Part shown: one piece after another, positions 37,801 to 49,800 of the stretch
How the letters are laid out: every line of letters begins with the position of its first letter
Position numbering within the stretch: position 1 is the first letter of the stretch
Assembly (NCBI GenBank): GCA_947044405.1
Contig: CAMRHE010000157.1
Coordinates: forward strand, 1,076,501-1,140,500
Direction: 5' to 3'
DNA length: 64,000 bases
DNA from: Leptodactylus fallax
Taxonomy: Eukaryota; Chordata; Amphibia; Anura; Leptodactylidae
Notes under the pieces: model-generated
Seen by the model: only the letters and a program-made list of their open reading frames with translations
Told to the model about the DNA's origin: nothing
Databases searched by the model: none
Position numbers and translations under genes: made by a program

Positions 37801-40800
37801 GATAGCAGTGCAGCCTCCCTGTCTATATACTTGTGGTCTCTAACATTATTTAGGAGAGAATGATGACATTGTGCACCCTGCAGCCAGAGACAGTACTGTC
37901 ACAGGCTACCCATGGGATGCTATGCTGAAGCATCACGGGATTGAACATGCACAGAGAAAGAGAAAGCAGGAGATAGCCAAAATCAAGGTAGAAGCACAAA
38001 GGAGACTGCAGTGCAAAAAGGTAAGTACAATATGCATAAAAGAAGGGCAGAATGTCAAAGTCAATAAGGTAGGGTGCAGTGATGGAAAGTTGTGAAAGAA
38101 TTGTGATTAAAAGTGACTTTCCATTTGTTTTGGTTTATACTTGCAAATTTACATGTATTTGGTTGTCATGAGTGATATAATTTTTCTTATTGCACTAGTC
38201 TTATCTCATGAATACAGATTTTTTATGTTTGTAATCTAATCTGATCATCCTGTTCTACCTCTACAGTTCACGTATCCAGTAAGGGAACTGGTGCTGGAAT
38301 CACATTTTACTTGCTCCAGCACTAGATAAGGGAGCCTAGGAGTGCAAGATGCTTTGCCTCCTTGTGCATACTTGGAAGCAGCACACACTTAGTCAGGCTT
38401 AGTCATACTCCTATTCAATACTTGTCATGAAAGTTTGAGGATTCAGTTCAAACGGGATTTCTGTCTCACGTCTGCCAAGATGGTCCTGTTTTTTAAGGGG
38501 TAAAAACACCAGATACTTCTCTCTGGCCATGTCATTTTAAGGTCGTGGCTTAGGTAGGTAAGACAGTGAAAGGAGCATAGAGGTCCCCTGGAAACTTTCT
38601 AATGTACAGTACAGACCAAAAGTTTGGACACACTTTTTCATTCCAAGAGTTTTCAGTATTTTCATGACTAGAAAAATTGTAGATTCACACTGAAGGCATC
38701 AAAACTATGAATTAACACATGTGGAATTATATACTTAAAAAAGTGTGAAACAACTGAAAATATGTCTTATATTCTAGGTTCTTCAAAGTAGCCACCTTTT
38801 GCTTTGATTACTGCTTTGCACACTCTTGGCATTCTCTTGATGAGCTTCAAGAGGTAGTCACCTGAAATGGTTTTCACTTCACAGGTGTGCCCTGTCAGGT
38901 TTAATAAGTGGGATTTCTTGCCTTAGAAATGCGGTTGGGACCATTAGTTGTGTTGTTCAGAAGTCAGGTGGATACACAGCTGATAGTCCTACTGAATGGA
39001 GTGTTAGAATTTGTATTATGGCAAGAAAAAAGCAGCTAAGTAAAGAAAAATGAGTGGCCAACATTACTTTAAGAAATGAAGGTCAGTCAGTCCGAAAAAT
39101 TGGGAAAACTTTGAAAGTGTCCCCAAGAGCAGTGGCCAAAACCATCAAGCGCTACAAAGAAACTGGCTCACATGAGGACTGCCCCAGGAAAGGAAGACCA
39201 AGAGTCACCTCTGCTGCGGAGGATAAGTTCATCCGAGTCACCAGCCTCAGAAATCGCAGGTTAACAGCAGCTCAGATTAGAGACCAGGTCAATGCCACAC
39301 AGAGTTCTAGCAGCAGACACACCTCTGCAACAACTGTTAAGCGGAGACTGTGTGCAGCAGGCCTTCATGGTAAAATAGCTGATAGGAAACCACTGCTAAG
39401 GACAGGCAACAAGCAGAAGAGACTTGTTTGGGCTAAAGAACACAAGGAATGGACATTACACTTGTGGAAATCTGTGCTTTGGTTTGATGAGTACAAATTT
39501 GAGATCTTTGGTTCCAACCGCCGTGTCTTTATGCGACGCAGAAAAGGTGAACGAATGGACTCTATATGCCTGGTTCCCACCGAGAAGCATGGAGGAGGAG
39601 GTGTGATGGTGTGGGGGTGCTTTGCTGGTGACACCGTTGGGGATTTATTCAAAATTGAAGGAATACTGAACCAGCATGGTTACCGCAGCATCTTGCAGCG
39701 GCATGCTATTCCATCCGGTTTGCGTTTAGTTGGACCATCATTTATTTTTCAACAGGACAATGACCCCAAACACACCTCCAGACTGGGTAAGGGCTATTTG
39801 ACCAAGAAGGAGAGTGATGGGGTGCTACGCCAGATGACCTGGCCTCCACAGTCACCAGACCTGAACCCAAATCTAGATGGTTTGGGGTGAGCTGGACTGC
39901 AGAGTGAAGGCAAAAGGGCCAACAAGTGCTAAGCATCTCTGGGAACTCCTTCAAGACTGTTGGAAGACCATTTCAGGTGACTACCTCTTGAAGCTCATCA
40001 AGAGAATGCCAAGAGTGTGCAAAGCAGTAATCAAAGCAAAAGGTGGCTACTTTGAAGAACCTAGAATATAACATATATTTTCAGTTGTTTCACACTTTTT
40101 TGTTAAGTATATAATTCCACATGTGTTAATTCATAGTTTTGATGCCTTCAGTGTGAATCTACAATTTTATAGTCATGAAAATACAGAAAACTCTTGGAAT
40201 GAGAAGGTGTGTACAAACTTTTGGTCTGTACTGTATGTGAAAACAATTCTCCTTAATTCTACCTTGGCAAAAGCAGCAGCAGTCATTTGCACCCGTCCTT
40301 CATCGGATGCATAAATCTTGAGGTCATGGCGGTAGGTACTGTGTAATCGTAGCAGTCCGCAGCCTGGAAAGCCTGCATAATCTCCTGCAATATATCAAAA
40401 AAATCTGCATAAGGGTTGAGTGATTGAATTTTATATATAGCAATAAGCAAAATGTATAGTATACACTGTTATAATAATATTAAGTGAAGACAATAATATT
40501 CAATCTCAACAGGTGTTTCTGGCCATTTTTCATAAATGAAAAGTTATACAACTGTCTAATATACCGTATTTTCAATTATTCCCCATTTTCAAGATCTGTG
40601 TTTCTTGTCCATATTTGAACACATTCTTGATAAAATTCAGATCCTGTAGAGACCTCTCAGCTGTTTGGCTTAATATCTTAGAAAATAAATTACATCAATC
40701 ATCTTGTGCTGGTTATTATTATAGCCCAGGGCTGCATCCAAACCTGCAGGATTTAAAGCCAAAGTCTCCCAGTATGGAAACTCAGTATGTAGAAAAGTTT

Positions 40801-43800
40801 GTTGCCTTTTGTAGCAGCCAATGTGTTTCTACATACAGATGTAGCAGAGTTAACCTGAATTTCTACAATTGGTTAAACTGCTGCAGAGTCATAACTTATC
40901 ACAGAAAAACAAAAACCAATGACATTTCATTGTTTTTTGTTGTCTTCTGTGATAAGGTATCACGCTGCAGCAATATAACTGCAGAAGTTTGGGTTAACTC
41001 TGCTACATTTGTACATATATAATCTGTGAATTGTTGTCTAAAGATGAACATTCATTGAAACAACAAATACCTAAAAAAAAAATAAAAGACACAGCTCTTA
41101 TGAGCTTAACACAAACCAAATAAAAAAAAATAAAACTAAGAGCAAAATTTAATATCAAATCATATCATTTTATTAATGTAATATCATACAGCAATAATAA
41201 ACTCTGGCAATAAATATCAGTGCAACACTGAAGACAAGAGACAGATATAAAATATATAGTCAGTCCCCACAACAATGGAGAATACGCTAAGAAAGTGAAT
41301 GGAGGGGAAAAAACACCACGTAATAGCCTCCTTGTGGATTATAACAAATCCACATAAGGAGGAGATAGTAATCAGAAAAATATGTATATCATAAGGGTAA
41401 ATGATGAAACTCCACTGGCTGAACAACAATTATATACAAAATAAAAAGAGACCATCCTTTCATAAATATATGATATAACAATGCCACCTATACCATAGTG
41501 AGCAAAAAATGATAGAGAGGAACAACAGGAAAGAATCAGTAAATATTAACCACTACAAAGTAGACTCACATATAAACCTCCTTCATAACAAATCTCCATA
41601 AATATCAGCCCAGTGCTGCATATAATATGCAAAAAGCAATTGGCATATCACCAACAACACATTACATGCTACAAAGCAACAGCTTACCCATAGTCATGAT
41701 GTAAACAACGTAGGTGACCCCTCACAGACCACAACTGGCACCCCAACGTGTGTTTCGTCTTATACTTAAGACTTCGTCAGGAGGTAAAGAAAAGTAAACC
41801 CCAAGCTATATAAAGGTGCTAAGATGGGAAGATTCCATAACAGAGGTTACAGATATAAAGATATACACAGAGGTCTTGTTAAAGTCCATAATACAGAACT
41901 TAACTCCTTGCTGGTGAGTAATCGTAAGGATAAGCGACATGTGTCCCAACCTGTCCAGTTTGTTACTACATTTAATTCTCATTGGACAGATGTACAAGAC
42001 ATTTTTCATAGACACTGGTCGGTATTACTTACAGATAATGACAACTGGAGAAATTTCCTTCTATTACTTGGCGGAGGTCACGTAATTTACTGTAATGCAA
42101 AAAAACAAAATGGCTGCCCTTGATAAAATGGCTGCCCATGACAAGATGTCTATAAAAGCCAGCTCATAGTAACCTTAATTTCAACTCTGTATGAGGTTAT
42201 GTCTACATGGACAGCTTAAGGTTTAACTCTGTTTGAGGTGATGTTTACATGTCCATAAAAGCCAGCTTAAAGTTTAACACTGTATGATGGATACGTGTCC
42301 TGGGAGATATTCCAGTGGAAATTGGCCCCTTTCACAGGAATGTGAGCCTGGAGACGAGTAAAGCCTTACAGAGGTGTAAACACTTCTGTAACCGCCCACT
42401 CCTATGACGCACACAAAGGGTATATAAGATAGGTTAATATCCCCCAGCCGTAGTTGCAACCTTGACTGCAGATTATTGGGGACGCCTGGTGCTGCATGCT
42501 GAGTCCTGTCACAACGGCTTGGTGATATTTCCTGAAGCTACCCTTATCGGAATTCATCAATGAAGCTTGGCAGTGTTGTAAGTGTTGATTTGATTACCTT
42601 TTGATTAACTTTGATTACCTTGTGATTAACTTTGATATCTTTTTATACCTTTCTTTATTGTAAGTGTTGATTAGACCACAGTTTGATATCTTGTTATACC
42701 TTTCTTAATAAAATGTTAAGCTATTGTTGATAGTCCAGTGTTTTATTCTATAACTTTATTCTATTACACGGAATCCAAAGAATCTTTTTCCCTTGGCATA
42801 ACATTTACGTGATATTTTAACCTCCAGCCACTATGTTCCATGTGGACTCCCTGGGATGTTTGGTAGTACAGGCCCTAAGTGGGGCTGCTACCAATGTGGT
42901 AGATGCAAGGCCTGCAATATGTTGAGAGATCTATTTGCTTTTCTAATGCTGATCAGAGCAAAGAATATAAAATCATGCACAATATTAACTGTAATACATC
43001 ATCATGCCCTTGTAACAAAATCTATGTTGGAATGACAGCTACACCCCTGAAAGTTAGAATTTTGGAGCATGTGGGAAAGATCAAGGGGGCTGAGGCTGCG
43101 CATGATTTTGAATCTCTTGAAGGCCTTGAACCTATTCCACGACAATTCAGGGAGAACCATTTTTGTAATCCAGGAGTTTTGAGAGTCAGAGGTATCGATT
43201 GTGTCAATTTAGGTTCCAGAGGAGGCGATAATCAAGTTTGCCCTCTTGAGAAAGGAAACAAGTTGGATTGCAATGTTGAATTTTGTATCACCATCAGTGT
43301 GAAAGATCCTCAGTGCGCCAAACCGCTTTGGCCACACCCTGAGTCCTCTTTCATATAAAAAACACACTCACCGCCAGTGAATGTCGGGTTCACCAGATAA
43401 ATACAAGACAAGCTTTCTAAATTTTATATATTTATTAACCCCTAAATGGGTCGGTATTAACATCTAACATATACAGATCAGAACAGATATGCAGATATAT
43501 GCAAGCATTAACAGTTACTAGTTACAAGATACAGTACAAATAAAATAAAAGGGATAAAAGGTGAAATAATTACTTTACCACACATGTCCTTGCTGTGGTT
43601 CTATAGTCCAACACTCACACATGCTCTGGTATGTGTGAGTCACCAGTGGAGGCTTCTTGGCATGTGGCATTAACTCCTAGCATGTGGCATCACAGTACAA
43701 TAATCCAGCCTGCATGCTCTTTACAGTCTCTCAGCATTAGTCCAGTAGTCTCAATAGAATCTCATCACAGCAGCCTCTCCTCATGGTCTGTCTGTAACAA

Positions 43801-46800
43801 CTCTGTAGTCTGTGATGGTCTCAGCCCAAAACTCCATAGCATAATCTCCATAGCATCAACTCTATAGCATCATCTCTATAGTGTAATCTCCTCCCACAGA
43901 CCTCTTACCTCATCTTTTATACCCTTTATGCCACCTCCCAGAATGAGGTCACCGGCGACAGTACGTCTGATGAGTTAATTCAATCAAGTCCAAATCTTTT
44001 GTATAGAGCTGAGACAAAGTGAATTGATACATTGTTATCAGCCATATCTGATCAACAGCCCAGGCTTGAACAATGCACTATTGTTTGATCACTCAGGGCT
44101 GTATAGGAATACAATGGAGCCCTATTGTTCCAGCCTGGCCACTACTGCCAATATGCACCTAGGCTTATAGCTGCGCACAGTATGAATGAGTGCAAGCAAG
44201 AAGAGAGATCCTATACCCAGAGATCAAAATACATCTGAGTTATAGCCACACTTAAGCAGAATCATCACAATCAGGGTTAAACAAAGCGGTCAGTTTCAAA
44301 CATTTTTTAGATAATCAGGCTAAATATAGATTTTTTTTTTTTTAATCGGTATTGTGTTTGTTGTTAATTCTTATTTGTTTTTTTTGTTATAGTCAGATTG
44401 GTACTTCTTTGCCATTTGTACACCGTTGACCAGACATATGGACAAACAAATGTATGGATGGATGCTTGTTACATATGAACAGATGAAGGGGGGCACTACA
44501 ATTGAAATATGGATTAAAGATCGGAGATTTTTAGCATATTGGATATTGGTTGGACCCCGATTGTCCTTTTTTTTGTTTTTTTCTTTGCTTATTCTTTATG
44601 TAATGGCTGTGTAATATTTTTTATTCTATGATTATTTTTATCATCTACATTTTGTGACATATAGATATCTCTATAGTGCACCTTATTCTTTGTGCTGTCT
44701 TTGAGTACCTTACATTTATCATATTTGTGTCATATGTATGGATTATATGAACTCATGAAAGTGCAATTTATGAATTGATATGTTTTTGAGTTGGTATTGT
44801 ATTTATTCACTTATCACTTTTATTTTGTCACTTGCACTTTATTTTTACTTTTCATTTTTGCACGGCACTTCGCTATATAAAATTTGATATATTATTATTA
44901 TATTGGGATATTGTATGTTTGAATGTTATTTTGGAGCTTTATTATTATTTATTATTTTTGTCTGTATTATTTGATTCATTGGTCTCAGTTTTGGGGAATT
45001 ATATTTATCTACAGTGAGGAAAAAAGTATTTAGTCAGCCACCAATTGTGCAAGTTCTCCCACTTAAAAAGATGAAAGAGGACTGTAATTGTCATCATAGG
45101 TAGACCTCAACTACTGTATGAGAGACAAAATGAGACAACATATCTAGAAAATCACATTGTCTGATTTTTTAAGAATTTATTTGCAAATTATGGTGGAAAA
45201 TAAGTATTTGGTCACCTACAAACAAGCAAGATTTCTGACCTGTAACTTCTTCTTTAAGAGGCTCCTCTGTCCTCCACTCATTACCTGTAGTAATGGCACC
45301 TGTTTGACATTGTTATCAGTATAAAAGACACCTGTCCACAACCTCAAACAGTCACACCCCAAACTCCACTATGGTGAAGACCAAAGAGCTGTGGAAGGAC
45401 ACCAGAAACAAAATTGTAGACCTGCACCAGGCTGGGAAGACTGAATCTGCAATAGGCAAGCAGCTTGGTGTGAAAAAATCAACTGTGGGAGCAATAATTA
45501 GAAAATGGAAGACATACAAGACCACTGATAATCACCCTCGATCAGGGGCTCCACGCAAGATCTCACCCCGTGGGGTCAAAATGATCACAAGAACAGTGAG
45601 CAAAAATCCCACAACCACACGGGGGGACCTAGTGAATGACCTGCAGAAAGCTGGGACTAATGTAACAAAGGCTACCGTCAGTAACACACTACGCCGCCAG
45701 GGACTCAAATTCTGCAGTGCCAGACGTGTCCCCCTGCTTAAGCCAGTACATATCCGGGCCCGTCTGAAGTTTGCTAGAGAGCATTTGGATGTTCCAGAAG
45801 AGTATTGGGAGAATGTCATATGGTCAGATGAAACCAAAGTAGAACTGTTTGGTAGAAACACAACTCGTCATGTTTGGAGGAGAGCGAATGCGGAGTTGCA
45901 TCTAAAGAACACCATACCTACTGTGAAGCATGGGAGTGCTTTGGGGCTGTTTCTCTGCAAAGGGACCAGGAGGACTGATCAGTGTACATGAAAGAATGAA
46001 TGGGGCCATGTATCGTGACATTTTGAGTGCAAACCTCCTTCCATCAGCAAGGGCACTGAAGATGAAACGTGGCTGGGTCTTTCAGCATGACCATGATCCC
46101 AAGCACACCGCCAGGGCAACGAAGGAGTGGCTTCATAAGAAGTATTTCAAGGTCCTGGAGTGGCCTAGCCAGTCTCCAGATCTCAACCCCATAGAAAACC
46201 TTTGGAGGGAGTTGAAAGTCCGTGTTGCCCAGCGACAGCCCCAAAACATCACAGCTCTAGAGGAGATCTGCATGGAGGAATGGGCCAACATACCAGCAAC
46301 AGTGTGTGCCAACCTTGTGAAGACTTACAGAAAACGTTTGACCTCTGTCATTGCCAACAAAGGATATATAACAAAGTATTGAGATGAACTTTTGTTATTG
46401 ACCAAATACTTATTTTCCACCATAATTTGCAAATAAATTCTTTAAAAATCAAACAATGTGATTTTTTGGATTTGTTTTCTCATTTTGTCTCTCATAGTTG
46501 AGGTCTACCTATGATGACAATTACAGGCCTCTCTCATCTTTTTAAGTGGGAGAACTTGCACAATTGGTGGCTGACTAAATACTTTTTTTCCCCACTGTAT
46601 ATGTGCTATTACTTAGGTGTAAATTTTTCATGATTAACAGACTTCTATCAGTTTTGTCCAATAGATAAGCTGTGCGCGTGCAATATTGTGTGTGCACAGG
46701 TGCAATAAGGCTCAGAATTATCCTCATATTGAGCCTGCTCTGCGTTTGCACATTTGATATACAATTAGGGACCAGTGGATGTTGACACTGCGCAAGCGTA

Positions 46801-49800
46801 CTGTGTCCTGTAATTGACTCTCCACTACGGAGAGGCTGGTCCTGTGTGCGCATGCGGGGGTGGAGATGATATCCCAGAGCCCTTACAATGATGTCATCGG
46901 CGTGAAACGCCGAGGTGTTCCCTTACAGCGGGATTCATCTGTCTGGCTATCAGTATGTATCAATTTGTTCCAGGTGTTTCCCATCTAAGCACCTTTATAT
47001 AGCTTGGGGTTTTAACTTTTCTTAACTTCCTGACGAAGTCTTAAGTATAATACGAAACGCACATCAGGGTTCCAGTTGTGGTCTGTGAGCGGGTCAACCA
47101 TGCTGTTGATATCATGACAATTGATAAGCTGTTGCTTTATAGCATGTAATGTGTTGTTGGCGATATGCCAATTGCTTTTTGCATATTACATGCAGCACTG
47201 GGCTGATATTTATGGAGATTTGTTAAGAAGGAGGTATATATGAGAGTCTACTTTTCTGTTATTCCTCTTTATCATTTTTTTTTTTGCTCACTATTGTATA
47301 GGTGGCATTGTTACGGTATAGGATATATTTAGGGAAAGATAGTCTCTTTTTATTTTGTATATAATTGTTGTTCAGCCAGTGGAGTTTTACCCTTATGATA
47401 TACATATTTTTCTGATTATTATATCTTCCTTATGTGGATTTGATATATTTGTTATAATCCACAAGGAGGCTATTACATGGTGGTTATCCCCTCCATTCAC
47501 TTTCTTTGCTTATTCTCCATTGTTGTGGGGACTGACTAGATTTCATATCTGTCTCTTGTCTTCAATGTTGCACTGATATTTATTGTCGGTGTTTATTATT
47601 GCTGTATGATATTATATAAATAAATTTATATGATTTGATATTATATTTTGCTCTTAGTTTATTATTTTGGTAAAGATGAACAATAGACACTAAAAATAAA
47701 TGTTTATATTTTTTATGAAAGTACACTCAATGACAAAAAAAAAAAAATAATAACACACGAAGAAGGAGTTGTTGGAATCGGATGAAAGTTTCTATGTGTG
47801 AATGTAATGAAGATATATGTAAATAATTACAATGTTAGAGTGAAAGGATAAGTTTATTGGTGAAAACTGTACAATCGAAAGGAGGCTCTAGTACCCTGTT
47901 GGGCCGCCTATAGCATGGATACAAGATGAGATACAGTTGGGCATGGAGGTATACAGGTTCCATATGGCATCCAGTGGCTCATTTGCCCACAGATGTATCA
48001 GCTGGGCCTATTGATCCGGTAAACTTGTAGGTTGGTGAAGCTGAGGTCTCAGCTGGTCCCATAAATGCTCGATTGACGATAAATCTAGCGACCAGGCAGG
48101 TGAAGGAAGTGTTGTAATGTCGTGGAGACATTCCTGTGAAAACCTTGCTGTGTGTTGTTGAGCATTGTCCAGCTGAAAAATGCCAGCTGAAAGCCTTGAT
48201 ATGAGAGACAACACATGTAGCTGCAGGATGTCCTGTAAATATTGCTGAGCTGTTAGTGTCTCTCATATCACTACTAGGGGTGACAACATGTCATATGAGA
48301 TCGCTCCCCATAACATCACACCAGCAATTGAGGCAGCATCTTGCTTTCACAAAGGCGAGATTGAAACACACACCAAGAGGCCTCTATACAGAAACCCCAT
48401 TGTCAGATCCCAAACAGAACCTAAAATCATCATTAAAGACAATACAGTTCCTGTCCATAGCAGTCCAAGTTTCTCCTCCAGTGGTGTCCTCATTCACGAC
48501 ATCACTGCAAACGAAGATGACAGTGGCTGGCTGTAAACAGCAGGACACATAATAGATCAAAGTCTGTCAACTTGGAAAAATAAAGCCTTTAGTGTGTTGT
48601 TTAGGCATGTCTAGCTTTCACTGATCACTCACCAAGATGTTCAATACCCAAAAGTAGCCTCCGAGAGTCTTTTTACAAGGCAGCTAGGGAAGCACTTTTA
48701 TGCCCTCTTGTGGCTAGATCGCATGTCTAATCAGACCACAACTGTAATCATTTACATATCAGTCTGAGACATAACTGCATGCTGAGTCTTGCAGCAATCC
48801 AACATTTCTGAGTGCATTTTTTTTTTGTCAAATGAGTCTATTTTACACACCGTATTATGTATCTGCCAGGTCTATAAATACAAATGTTAAAAGAATTATC
48901 CAACCTCCTAACATTTTTTAGAATCTTACAAAGGTGTGAAAAAACAAAAAGGAATAGTACCTTAACATTCCCCCTGCCACTCCTGTGTCAGCGCTTCCCA
49001 GGACCCCATTGGCTTCTGGTTCTTCCTGCATCAGTGGTGAGGTGTTGACATGATATAACCACTGCAGCCAGTCACTGGCCATAAAAGTAACGTGTCAAAG
49101 CCACTAAGGTCTCAGCTGTGGTCATGTAAAAATCTCATCATGAGTGAAGAACAGAGCCCGTTGGGAGACCAACCAAGGTCAGCATGGGAGTGCTAGAGGA
49201 TTTGTAAACTATTCTCTCTTTTGTTATATTTACACTATTGTAAGATTTCTTTATTTTTTTTAAATCATGAAGCTGAAAAACTCTTCTGAGGCCTCAAGTT
49301 GTAGAAATGCAGCGCTTTTGGCTGATACTTGTTTAATCTCTGCCACACTCTGCGAGGAAAAAAAGCTGCGTATTTCAAAAACATATGCGTATTTGAAAAA
49401 TCGAGTGTTAAATTTCAACTCTGGTGAGTTTTCCATATATATTTAATGGGGAAGGAAAAACGCAGCAACGTGTTTTCGCTGTGTTTTTTTTTTTTTTTTT
49501 TTGCTATGTGGAGCCTTAAAATGGTTTCTACATAATTAAATGTTTACTCTTGACATATTGATAAGATTGCACTGTCCAAATCATCTGCATCAAACAGTGG
49601 CTGCATAGATTCCACCACCCCTCTCTAAGGTAGGCTTGTGAAGACTTATGACTGACCATTAGTGGTCCTGCTCACTGCTGAGAGATCATGATCACAGAGA
49701 CAGTGCAGTTATTCAGTCATAGTCATACAGCCATCTCTATCCCCCATCAGGACAGGGTAGGAAGAAGAAGCTGAATGCACTCAGCCAATGGGGTTCTCCT

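Larger units (their letters stand above)
36968..40262 (-). other. Intron between exons 3 and 4 (3.3 kb)
   Basis: Contains a fold-back element (37137-37353) and a complete Tc1 element (38607-40233). The stretch 37380-38600 has no recognisable coding or RNA feature. Confidence 0.8.
41100..47655 (+). mobile_element. Penelope-like element with inverted terminal repeats, heavily nested
   Basis: The outermost parts, 41100-41823 and 46980-47655, are ~0.7 kb inverted copies of each other. Between them lie plus-strand relics of a Penelope-type polyprotein: the end of the reverse-transcriptase region (41824-42090) and a GIY-YIG-type endonuclease region (42804-43358). These are followed by a 3' region interrupted by other elements. 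The catalytic reverse-transcriptase core is absent, so the copy is 5' truncated, which is common for the class, as is an inverted terminal repeat at the 5' end. Three later insertions split it: a solo LTR, an LTR-like segment and a Tc1 element. Confidence 0.82.

Noticed and set aside
46895..46915. 'ggcgtgaaacgccgagg' as a third hammerhead or stem-loop RNA
   Set aside because: Only a short hairpin; the CUGANGA core is missing.
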